From contig JBGAIL010000006.1 in the NCBI GenBank assembly GCA_044225565.1, positions 1 to 53,342 of the forward strand: a stretch of DNA of 53,342 nucleotides. The letters are read 5' to 3'. Source of the DNA: CAVXAE01 sp044225565. GTDB lineage: Bacteria; Pseudomonadota; Gammaproteobacteria; Steroidobacterales; Steroidobacteraceae. The notes under the pieces are model-generated. The model saw only the letters and a program-made list of their open reading frames with translations. It did no database searches and was not told the DNA's origin. Shown here piece after piece: positions 34,418-42,473 of this stretch (the first letter of the stretch is position 1; the number at the start of each line of letters is the position of its first letter). The position numbers were made by a program, and so were the translations under genes.

Positions 34418-35554
34418 ATGACCGTTCCCGCGCCCAACGCATCGCTGTACACCGACTTCAAGGGTATCTCCGACCTGAGGCGCGACGCGCAGGCCCAGGA
34501 TCCGAAAGCCCTGCGTGAGGCAGCGCGCCAGTTCGAGAGCCTCTTCACGCGCATGATGCTGAAGAGCATGCGGGATGCGAGCTTCGGCGATCCGACGCTG
34601 GGCAGCGACCAGCAGAATTTCTATCGCGACATGTTCGACGATCAGCTCGCGGTCGAGATGTCGAAAGGCAAGGGCCTCGGTCTCGCGGACATGCTGGTGC
34701 AACAGCTCACGCGTGCCGGCCTCGCGCCTCCGACGACAGCCGCGGCCGTGGATCCGAAGGCTGCGCCGCTCAAGCCGCAGAGCCTGCTCAATCCCTATGC
34801 CTCACCGAGCTCGACGACGCCGGAGGCTGCACTGGGCCTCGTGGGCGGCATCGATCCCACCGGAGCAGACGCATCTGCGCTCGACGAAGCGAGCGTGCGT
34901 GCGCTGATTTCCCGCGCCGCCGCCAGACTGTCGGCCCCTGCTGCCAACGGCGCTGCGAGCGCCTCTGCAGCCACGGATGCCGCTGGCGTCTCGAACACCG
35001 CCAGTCCGGCGAGCGTTCCCGATGCGGCTCGCTTCGACGGCACACCTGAAACTTTCGTGCGCGAGCTGTGGCCTGTCGCTCAGGCCGCCGGCCGCGAGCT
35101 CGGCGTGGATCCACGCCACGTCCTCGCGCAGGCTGCGCTCGAGACAGGCTGGGGCCGTTCCGTGCCGTCGCACGCCACCGGTGCATCCAGCAACAACTTC
35201 TTCGGCATCAAGCCCGGCTCACGCTGGGACGGCGAAACCGTTTCGGTGCGCACGCTCGAATTCGAGAACGGCCTCCCCGTAGCCAGGCGCGACGCCTTCC
35301 GTGCCTACGACTCTGCCGAAGACTGTTTCCGGGACTATGTCTCCCTGCTTAAGGACAATCCCCGCTACGCCGCCGCGCTCAACACGGGCGACGACGCTCA
35401 CGCCTTCGCTCGCGGCCTGCAGAGCGGCGGCTACGCCACCGACCCGGCGTACGCGCGCAAGGTGGCCGCGATTGCACAGAATCTGCCGCCCGTCACAGTT
35501 TCTCTCAAGTCCACCGACCCGCAGCCGATAGCCGCGGGAAGGGGAGCACTCTGA
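34418..35554 (+). CDS. flgJ: Flagellar rod cap and peptidoglycan hydrolase FlgJ
   Basis: FlgJ caps the growing rod and opens the peptidoglycan. The 378-residue protein is the two-domain type: an N-terminal rod-binding part (LREAARQFESLFTRMMLKSM), an Ala-rich linker at about 100-205, and a C-terminal glucosaminidase domain (about 215-365) with the catalytic Glu242 in AALETGWGRS and SNNFFGIK. It begins a few bases after the remnant flgI end. A sigma-28 promoter for flgK lies inside its 3' end. Confidence 0.95.
   Translation: MTVPAPNASLYTDFKGISDLRRDAQAQDPKALREAARQFESLFTRMMLKSMRDASFGDPTLGSDQQNFYRDMFDDQLAVEMSKGKGLGLADMLVQQLTRAGLAPPTTAAAVDPKAAPLKPQSLLNPYASPSSTTPEAALGLVGGIDPTGADASALDEASVRALISRAAARLSAPAANGAASASAATDAAGVSNTASPASVPDAARFDGTPETFVRELWPVAQAAGRELGVDPRHVLAQAALETGWGRSVPSHATGASSNNFFGIKPGSRWDGETVSVRTLEFENGLPVARRDAFRAYDSAEDCFRDYVSLLKDNPRYAAALNTGDDAHAFARGLQSGGYATDPAYARKVAAIAQNLPPVTVSLKSTDPQPIAAGRGAL
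35505..35531 (+). promoter_or_regulatory. Sigma-28 promoter for flgK-flgL inside flgJ
   Basis: TCAAGTCC (35505-35512), 11 bases, GCCGATAG (35524-35531) closely matches TAAAGTTT-N11-GCCGATAA: seven of eight in the -10 region and exact spacing. It lies in the last codons of flgJ, about 33 bases before the flgK start. Confidence 0.75.
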
Positions 35555-35563
35555 GGTCAATGA

Positions 35564-37456
35564 ATGGCTGATTTCCTCTCTAACGGCGTTTCGGGGCTGC
35601 TCGCTTTCCGGCGGGCGCTGGATACCACCGCCCACAACATCGCCAACGTCGGCACGCCGGGCTACAGCCGCCAGCGGGTGGAGCTCGCCACGCGCACGCC
35701 GTCCCTGCTCGGCACCAGCTATGTCGGCAACGGCGTGCAGGTGGCCGGCGTCGAGCGCATCTATGACGAGCTCCTGGCCCAGCAGGCACGCAGCTCCACC
35801 TCCAGTTTCCAGCGCTTCGACACGTATGCAGCGCAGACGACCCGCGTCAACAACCTGTTCGCCAACACGACCACGGGCTTGTCGGCGACGCTGCAGAAAT
35901 TCGCGGACGCGCTGCAGAACGTCTCGAGCAATCCCACGTCCACCGCTTCGCGCCAGGTGCTGCTGAGCGAGGCCAACGGCGTGGCGCAGCGCCTGAAATC
36001 CTACGACACCCAGCTCGCGCAGTACGACAAGGAAGTCCAGGCCCGCCTCGAAGGCGAGGCCACGGACATCTCCACCATCGCGACCCAGATCGCGCAGCTC
36101 AACCAGCGCATCTTCGAGGCCACCGGGCGCGGTCAGTCGCCGAACGATCTCCTCGACCAGCGCGACAAGCTGCTGAGCGACCTTTCCGCGCACGTCGACG
36201 TCACTGCCGTGAAGCAGGACGACGGGCGCATCAACGTGTTCGTCGGCAGCGGCCAGCCGCTGGTGGTCGGCGACAAGGCCTCCGAGGTCGTCACGGTCCC
36301 CGATCCCTACGACGTGAACCGCAGCGGCATCGGCCTGAAGGTCGCCAACGGCCCGGTCGTGGACGTCACCGGGAATCTCTCGGGCGGCACGCTCGGCGGC
36401 CTGATCGACTTCCGCACCGAAGTGCTCGACCCCACGCGCAACGCGCTGGGGCGCATCAGCATCGGGCTCACCGACGTCGTCAACGCCCAGCATCGCGAAG
36501 GCCTCGACCTCAACGGCAACCTCGGCGGCGACATGTTCTCCGTGGGCGCGGCACAAGGCCTGCGGAACTCAGGCAATCCGAGCAGCGCAACGGTAAGCGT
36601 CGTGCGCAGCGACACCAGTGCGCTCAGCGAAACCGACTACGTGCTGCAGCGCGCCGGCGGCAACTGGCAGCTGAACCGTGTCGACAACGGCGCGGCCGTC
36701 ACACTGCAGGGCACTGGCGCGCCCGGCGATCCGTTCGTCGCGGACGGCGTCTCCATCGAGCTCGATGGCACCGCCCAGGACGGCGACCGCTTCCTCATCC
36801 GCCCGACGCGCGGCGCGGTCTCCGACATGCAGGTGCTGATCACCGATCCGGGCGGCAAGATCGCCGCGGCCTCGCCGATCCGCACCGCGGCCGGCGCCTC
36901 GAACACGGGCACCGCGACGATTTCGGCCGGCGAAGTGGTGGATGCCACGAACGCCCAGCTGCAAACCCCCGTCACGATCACGTTCCCGACGGCCACTACG
37001 TATTCGATCGACGGTGGCGCCGCAGTGGCCTACACCAGCGGCCAGCCGATCACGGTCAACGGCTGGAGCGTCGAGATCAGCGGCACGCCCGCGGCAGGCG
37101 ACAGTTTCACCGTCGGCAGCAACGCCGGCGGCACCGGCGACAACCGCAATGCCCTGGCGCTCATCGATTCCTTCAAGCAGCCGGTGTTCGATGCGGGCAC
37201 GGTCTCGCTGAATGCGGCGAGCACCAAGCTGATCGGCCAGATCGGCGTGGCGACCAGCCAGGCCCAGGCCAATCGCGATGCGCAGGCCGTCATCCAGGAG
37301 GATGCACTGGCGGCGCAGGACAGCGTCTCCGGCGTGAATCTCGACGAGGAAGCGGCCAACATGCTCAAGTACCAGCAGGCCTATCAGGCTGCGGCGCAGA
37401 TCATCCGGGTGGCGAGCACGATGTTCGATTCGCTCCTGGCCGCGGCGGGGCGCTGA
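35564..37456 (+). CDS. flgK: Hook-filament junction protein FlgK (HAP1)
   Basis: FlgK is the first hook-associated protein. The 630-residue protein has the N-terminal signature LDTTAHNIANVGTPGYSRQR followed by VELATRTPSLLG, long coiled-coil D1 arms, a variable middle with a Thr/Gly-rich module at about 450-520 (WSVEISGTPAAGDSFTVG), and the C-terminal LDEEAANMLKYQQAYQAAAQ and SLLAAAGR. It is exported with FlgN help. It is followed after two bases by flgL. Confidence 0.96.
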   Translation: MADFLSNGVSGLLAFRRALDTTAHNIANVGTPGYSRQRVELATRTPSLLGTSYVGNGVQVAGVERIYDELLAQQARSSTSSFQRFDTYAAQTTRVNNLFANTTTGLSATLQKFADALQNVSSNPTSTASRQVLLSEANGVAQRLKSYDTQLAQYDKEVQARLEGEATDISTIATQIAQLNQRIFEATGRGQSPNDLLDQRDKLLSDLSAHVDVTAVKQDDGRINVFVGSGQPLVVGDKASEVVTVPDPYDVNRSGIGLKVANGPVVDVTGNLSGGTLGGLIDFRTEVLDPTRNALGRISIGLTDVVNAQHREGLDLNGNLGGDMFSVGAAQGLRNSGNPSSATVSVVRSDTSALSETDYVLQRAGGNWQLNRVDNGAAVTLQGTGAPGDPFVADGVSIELDGTAQDGDRFLIRPTRGAVSDMQVLITDPGGKIAAASPIRTAAGASNTGTATISAGEVVDATNAQLQTPVTITFPTATTYSIDGGAAVAYTSGQPITVNGWSVEISGTPAAGDSFTVGSNAGGTGDNRNALALIDSFKQPVFDAGTVSLNAASTKLIGQIGVATSQAQANRDAQAVIQEDALAAQDSVSGVNLDEEAANMLKYQQAYQAAAQIIRVASTMFDSLLAAAGR

Positions 37457-37458
37457 TC

Positions 37459-38652
37459 ATGCGAGTCTCCACCGCCGCCCAGCACGCTTCGGCCTACCAG
37501 GCGATCAGCAAGCGCTACGAAGCGCTGCTCAAGACGCAGAACCAGGTGGCCTCCGGCCAGCGCATCCAGACGCCGGCGGACGATCCTTCCGGCGCCGTGC
37601 GCGCGCTGGACCTCGACCGCACGCTCGCCGAGTCGCAACAGTTCGGTCGCAATGCGGACATGGTCCGCAACCGGCTCTCGCTCGAGGAGCAGACGCTCAG
37701 CGACGCTACGAGCGTCATCGACCGCATCCGCACGCTCACCGTGCAGGCGAACACCAGCACGATGGACGTCGAGTCCCGCAAGAGCATCACGGTCGAGATG
37801 CAGGCCCGCATGCGTGAGCTCGTGGACATCGCCAACCGCAAGGATTCCAACGGCGAGTACCTGTTCGCCGGCCTTTCCACGCTCGTGCAGCCCTTCTCGC
37901 AATCCGGCAACGCGGTGGCCTACGCAGGCGACCAGGGCGTGCGCAACGTGCAGACCAGCCCCACGGAACACGTGATCGACGGCCATTCGGGCTTCGATGT
38001 GTTCATGGACGTGACCAATGGCAACGGCACCTTCGTCGCCTCGGCCGCAGCCGGCAACCGGGGCACCGGCGTCGTCGGCGCGAACAGCGTCACGGATCCC
38101 GCCGCCTGGGTAGCCGACACATACACGGTGCATTTCACGAGCCCCACGGCCTACGAGGTGCTCGACGGCAGCAGCAATCAGGTGACCACCGGCACCTATA
38201 CGTCGCCGGGCACCATCGCCTTCAACGGCGTGCAGATCGAGATCACCGGCGCCCCGCAGACGGACGACGCGTTCACCATCGCGCCCAGCGGCAAGCAGGA
38301 CATGTTCACCACGGTCGCGAACCTGCTGAGCACCATGAACCGCGCCACCACCACCCAGGCGGACCAGGCGCAGTTCTTCACGGAGATGGGCTCGGCGCTC
38401 GTGCACATCGACCGCGCTCTCGACCATCTGGGCTCGGTACGCGCCGAGGTGGGCGCCCGCCTCTCCGTGCTCGACCAGACCGACGACACCCGCGCCGATA
38501 CCGAGCTCTCCCTGGAGGGCTCCATCTCCGAGCTGCGGGACCTCGACTATGCCGCGGCCATCACGCAGCTGAACCTGCAGTCCGTCGGGCTCCAGGCGGC
38601 CCAGGCCTCCTATGCCCGCCTCGGCCAGATCTCGCTGTTCGACTACCTGTGA
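37459..38652 (+). CDS. flgL: Hook-filament junction protein FlgL (HAP3)
   Basis: FlgL is the second junction protein. The 397-residue protein starts MRVSTAAQHASAYQAISKRY with VASGQRIQTPADDPSGAVRA, the flagellin-like N-terminal helix, and ends with a flagellin-like C-terminal helix (QASYARLGQISLFDYL). Its middle (about 225-285) has a module FNGVQIEITGAPQTDDAFTI that resembles one in FlgK. Confidence 0.95.
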   Translation: MRVSTAAQHASAYQAISKRYEALLKTQNQVASGQRIQTPADDPSGAVRALDLDRTLAESQQFGRNADMVRNRLSLEEQTLSDATSVIDRIRTLTVQANTSTMDVESRKSITVEMQARMRELVDIANRKDSNGEYLFAGLSTLVQPFSQSGNAVAYAGDQGVRNVQTSPTEHVIDGHSGFDVFMDVTNGNGTFVASAAAGNRGTGVVGANSVTDPAAWVADTYTVHFTSPTAYEVLDGSSNQVTTGTYTSPGTIAFNGVQIEITGAPQTDDAFTIAPSGKQDMFTTVANLLSTMNRATTTQADQAQFFTEMGSALVHIDRALDHLGSVRAEVGARLSVLDQTDDTRADTELSLEGSISELRDLDYAAAITQLNLQSVGLQAAQASYARLGQISLFDYL

Positions 38653-38692
38653 CGAACTGTGAGGCGCGTCATGTTTCCAGCCTTCCCGCCAT

Positions 38693-38719
38693 TCAAGTTC
38701 TCCCCCGGGGCACCGATAC
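38693..38719 (+). promoter_or_regulatory. Sigma-28 promoter of fliC
   Basis: TCAAGTTC (38693-38700), 11 bases, ACCGATAC (38712-38719) matches the FliA consensus at six of eight positions in both boxes with exact spacing. It gives a leader of about 65 bases before the fliC ATG. Confidence 0.78.
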
Positions 38720-38755
38720 AGGGTCCGACGACAGCACCCCAGACGGCGTCCGGAC

Positions 38756-38774
38756 TACACCGGCGACCGGTGTA
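38756..38774 (+). promoter_or_regulatory. Hairpin in the fliC 5' leader, with AAGGAG ribosome site after it
   Basis: TACACCGG, a three-base loop, CCGGTGTA form a perfect eight-base stem inside the predicted fliC leader. The strong ribosome site AAGGAG (38779-38784) starts five bases after the stem and ten bases before the ATG. The hairpin may stabilise the mRNA or be bound by a regulator; the latter is inference. Confidence 0.6.
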
Positions 38775-38793
38775 ACCCAAGGAGTTTGATTCC

Positions 38794-40569
38794 ATGCCTC
38801 AAGTCATCAACACGAACGTCCTGTCGCTGAATGCCCAGCGCAACTTGACGACGTCTGGCACGCAGCTGGCCCAGGCCCTGCAGCGCCTGTCGTCGGGCCT
38901 GCGCATCAACAGTGCCAAGGATGACGCGGCGGGCCTTGCGATCTCGGATCGCATGACCACCCAGATCAACGGCCTCAACCAGGCCGTCCGCAACTCCAAC
39001 GACGGCATCTCGCTCGCCCAGACGAGCGAAGGCGCCCTCCAGGAGGTCACCAACAACCTGCAGCGCATCCGCGAGCTCGCCGTGCAGGCCGCCAACGCCA
39101 CCAACTCGGCGTCGGACCTCGCCGCTCTCGACCAGGAAGTGCAGCAGCGCATCCAGGAAATCAACCGCATCGCGAGCCAGACCTCGTTCAACGGCCGCAA
39201 GGTGCTGGACGGCACGTTCGGCCAGGCGGTCTTCCAGGTCGGTGCGAACGTCGGCGAGACCATCACGGTCGGCCTCGACACCAGCGTGAAGTCCTCGGCC
39301 ATCGGCAAAGTGGCGACGGCTGCGACTGCCGACAGCATCAATGCGCTATTCGCGGTCGGTGCGGGCGTCGAAGTGGCCAGCGACCTCTCGGTCGACACCG
39401 GCTCGGGCGCGCAGGCCGTTGCCGACGGCGTCTACGATACGGCCGAGGACCTTGCGGATGCGATCAACACCGCCGCGGGCTCGAACATCGCCACGGTCTC
39501 CAATGGCGAACTGTCGATCAGCAACTCCTCGACGACGGACACCATCGACTTCACGGGCACGCTGGCCGGGACGCTGGGCCTCAGCAGCGTAGGTGTCGCC
39601 AACGTCTCCGGTGCCGGCCTCGATCTTACGGCCGGTCAGCTCACCATCACGGTGGAAGATGACGTCGGCACCGGCACGGGCATTGCGGTGTCCGTTGCGG
39701 CTGGCAACTACGCCGACGTCGATGCCCTGGTCACCGCGATCAACGCCGCTGCGACGACTGCCGGATACACCGGCACGTTTGCGACGAACAATTCCGGTGA
39801 GCTCGCCTTGGCCGCGGACAATGACGAAGACGTCACCGTGGCGGGTACCTTTGCGACGACCATCGGTGTTGCGGGCACTCTGGCCCCCTCGGACCCGGAT
39901 GCCGCCTCGACGAACCTCGGCGATGAGTTCGCTGCTGGCACGACTACCGCGACGACTGCGCTCAGCACAGGCGTGGCCGACGATGTGGCCGGCACGGCGG
40001 CCCCGCTGGTGCTCGCGACTGGCAACTTCCTCGTTGCCGTCGGCGACGCCACGGCGGTGGATCTCGCGGGCAGCTACGAGACCGCTCAGGATCTGGCCGA
40101 TGCGATCAACAGCAAGGTGGCTGGCGCCTTCGCGACGGTCGATGAAGACGGCGTCCTGACGATCACCTCCGGTGAGACGCTCTCGCTGACCGGTGGCCTC
40201 GCTGGCACGGACGACGGCGACCTCGGCTTCGCGAATGCCACGTACGAAGTGGCAGGTAGTCTGGCCGATGCGAACGTGCTGTCGACCGAAGGGGCGAACT
40301 CGACCATCCAGCGCGTGGATGCGGCGTTGACCTCGGTCAGCACCCTGCGCAGCACGATGGGCGCCATCCAGAACCGCTTCCAGTCCACGATCAACAGCTT
40401 GCAGGCCGTCTCGGAGAACCTCTCCGCGTCCCGCAGCCGCATCCTGGACACCGACTTCGCCGCCGAGACTGCCGCGCTGACCCGCGCGCAGATCCTGCAG
40501 CAGGCCGGCACGGCGATGGTGGCGCAGGCCAATGCGATTCCGCAGAACGTCCTGACGCTCCTGCAGTAA
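38794..40569 (+). CDS. fliC: Flagellin FliC
   Basis: This is the filament subunit, 591 residues. N-terminal D0/D1 (MPQVINTNVLSLNAQRNLTT, then SSGLRINSAKDDAAGLAISD) and C-terminal D1/D0 (LSASRSRILDTDFAAETAAL, ending AIPQNVLTLLQ) are intact. The middle has three related flagellin-IN-like modules at about residues 196-265, 280-365 and 405-480, each with a LADAIN or LVTAIN-like helix followed by TVS/TVD strands. No Cys is present. It is the only flagellin in the window. Confidence 0.97.
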   Translation: MPQVINTNVLSLNAQRNLTTSGTQLAQALQRLSSGLRINSAKDDAAGLAISDRMTTQINGLNQAVRNSNDGISLAQTSEGALQEVTNNLQRIRELAVQAANATNSASDLAALDQEVQQRIQEINRIASQTSFNGRKVLDGTFGQAVFQVGANVGETITVGLDTSVKSSAIGKVATAATADSINALFAVGAGVEVASDLSVDTGSGAQAVADGVYDTAEDLADAINTAAGSNIATVSNGELSISNSSTTDTIDFTGTLAGTLGLSSVGVANVSGAGLDLTAGQLTITVEDDVGTGTGIAVSVAAGNYADVDALVTAINAAATTAGYTGTFATNNSGELALAADNDEDVTVAGTFATTIGVAGTLAPSDPDAASTNLGDEFAAGTTTATTALSTGVADDVAGTAAPLVLATGNFLVAVGDATAVDLAGSYETAQDLADAINSKVAGAFATVDEDGVLTITSGETLSLTGGLAGTDDGDLGFANATYEVAGSLADANVLSTEGANSTIQRVDAALTSVSTLRSTMGAIQNRFQSTINSLQAVSENLSASRSRILDTDFAAETAALTRAQILQQAGTAMVAQANAIPQNVLTLLQ

Positions 40570-40585
40570 CGCATGAGGTAGGCCC

Positions 40586-41002
40586 TTGAACTGGATCAAT
40601 ACGACTTGGTCCCAGCAGGCGGCGACGGTCACTCCGTCGCCGCCTGCCGTCGTTTCTTCCGGCAGTGCGCCGGCGGCGACGCATCAGACGAACACACAGG
40701 ACGTGGACGCACAGGCTCTCACTTCGGCTGCGGTGCAGCCCGCACAGCCCAAGGCCGACCCGGACCCGCAGGGCGGCGTGACGGAGGCGATGAAGACCGC
40801 GGCGGCGCAGATCGAGAGCTATCTGAGAAGCATCGGGCGCGCGCTGGAATTCAGCGTGGACGACGTGACCGGCCGAACGGTGGTCACGGTGCGCGACTCC
40901 GCCACGGGCGAGACAATCCGGCAGATTCCCAGCGAGGAGGCGCTGCGCCTGGCGCAGGCCCTCGGCAACCAACCCAATGCGCTGATCGATCTGGCGGTCT
41001 GA
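40586..41002 (+). CDS. flaG: FlaG family protein
   Basis: FlaG proteins affect filament length and lie between flagellin and fliD in polar flagellates. The 138-residue protein starts with TTG, has a disordered Ala/Pro/Thr-rich first half, and then the FlaG domain at about 65-138 (RALEFSVDDVTGRTVVTVRD, TGETIRQIPSEEALRLAQAL). It lies 16 bases after fliC and 10 before fliD. Confidence 0.88.
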   Translation: MNWINTTWSQQAATVTPSPPAVVSSGSAPAATHQTNTQDVDAQALTSAAVQPAQPKADPDPQGGVTEAMKTAAAQIESYLRSIGRALEFSVDDVTGRTVVTVRDSATGETIRQIPSEEALRLAQALGNQPNALIDLAV

Positions 41003-41012
41003 AGGACGGGCG

Positions 41013-42398
41013 ATGGCGACGATTCAATCGACCGGTATCGGCTCGGGCCTCGACATCGAGTCGCTCGTCTCGAAGCTGATCGCAGCCGAGCGGGCGCCAG
41101 GCGATGCGCAGCTGACACGCCGCGAGAGCAAGGCGACGTTGCAGATCTCCGCGCTCGGCAAGCTCAAGGGCGCGCTCGCGTCCTTCAAGAGCGCCCTCGA
41201 GCCGCTGCAGGACACCAACGGCATCAATCCCCGCGTCGCCAAGTCCAGCGACGAGGACGCGGTGACGGTCATTGCCTCCGGCACCGCCTCCACCGGCCGT
41301 TACGAGGTCGAGGTGATCGACCTCGCGCAGCCTCACCAGCTGGCGTCGAATCCCTTTCCGGGCGGCACTGGATCCGTGGTGGGGACCGGCACGCTGACGA
41401 TCACGCAAGGCGGCCACAGCTTCGATGTCGCGATCGACGGCACCAACAACACGCTCGCGAACATCCGCGATGCCATCAACAAGGCCACCGGCAACACCAG
41501 CGTGCAGGCTACGATCATCAACGAGGTGAACGGCAGCCGCCTGGTGCTCACTTCCACCAACACCGGGGCGACGCAGGGCATCGAGGTGACCCAGGCCGGC
41601 GGCGACGGCGGACTCAACCAGCTCGTGTACGACCCGGGCACGCTCACCAATCTCACGCAGCTGCAGGCGGCCCAGGACGCGCACATCAAGATCGCGGGCT
41701 TCGACCACTACAGCCCGTCGAACGCGGTGACCGGCGCCATCGACGGCCTGAAACTCGAGCTGCAGGCCGAGACCGAGCCCGGAGAGCCGATCGTGGTCTC
41801 CGTCTCGGACGACAACGAGACGCTCATCGATCGGGTGAAGGACTTCGTCGCCGGCTACAACTCGCTGAACGCCACGCTCGTCGACCTGCGCAAATACGAC
41901 GCCACCACGAAGACCGCGGGCCCGCTGCTCGGCGATGCCTTGCTGCTCGGAACGGAGAGCGACCTGCGCTCCGGCCTGGTGAACCCGGTGGCCGGGCTCG
42001 AGATCGGCTCCAACACGCTCGCCGCCATCGGCATCACCCGCCAGCTCGACGGCTCTCTCGAGCTGGACGAGGACAAGCTGCAGGAAGCGCTGCAGGCCAA
42101 CAGCAACTCCGTCGCTGCCGTGTTCGGTTCGGAAGACGGCGTGGCCACGCGCCTGTTCAACACGATCGAGGCGCGCCTCAAGTCCGATGCGGGCCTCGAG
42201 ACGCGCAATGCGTCGCTGCAGAAGGAAGTGGCCGACATCCAGGACGACAAGGACACGCTGGACGCCCGCATGGCGTTGATCGAGGAGCGCTACCGCAAGC
42301 AGTTCACCGCGATGGATACGCTGCTCGCAAGCCTTACGTCGACCTCGAACTATCTCGCGCAGCAGCTCGAGAACCTGCCCACTCCGGGCAAGGATTGA
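41013..42398 (+). CDS. fliD: Filament cap protein FliD (HAP2)
   Basis: FliD caps the filament and promotes flagellin folding. The 461-residue protein starts MATIQSTGIGSGLDIESLVS with KLIAAERAPGDAQL, has the central flagellin-IN-like region, and ends with the conserved coiled-coil helix (YRKQFTAMDTLLASLTSTSN, YLAQQLENL). It is the last flagellar gene here; fliS and fliT, which often follow, are absent. Confidence 0.96.
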   Translation: MATIQSTGIGSGLDIESLVSKLIAAERAPGDAQLTRRESKATLQISALGKLKGALASFKSALEPLQDTNGINPRVAKSSDEDAVTVIASGTASTGRYEVEVIDLAQPHQLASNPFPGGTGSVVGTGTLTITQGGHSFDVAIDGTNNTLANIRDAINKATGNTSVQATIINEVNGSRLVLTSTNTGATQGIEVTQAGGDGGLNQLVYDPGTLTNLTQLQAAQDAHIKIAGFDHYSPSNAVTGAIDGLKLELQAETEPGEPIVVSVSDDNETLIDRVKDFVAGYNSLNATLVDLRKYDATTKTAGPLLGDALLLGTESDLRSGLVNPVAGLEIGSNTLAAIGITRQLDGSLELDEDKLQEALQANSNSVAAVFGSEDGVATRLFNTIEARLKSDAGLETRNASLQKEVADIQDDKDTLDARMALIEERYRKQFTAMDTLLASLTSTSNYLAQQLENLPTPGKD

Positions 42399-42407
42399 CC
42401 GTCAGCC

Positions 42408-42424
42408 GCGGCCACCCTGGCCGC
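42408..42424. terminator. GC hairpin between convergent fliD and purL
   Basis: GCGGCCA, CCC, TGGCCGC form a perfect seven-base stem between converging genes. No T-run follows on either strand, so it is a weak candidate for a terminator. Confidence 0.35.
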
Positions 42425-42473
42425 CCGACCGACCGTCGAGACCCCACCGCCGGCGCTTGCCGCCGTGCCGCGC

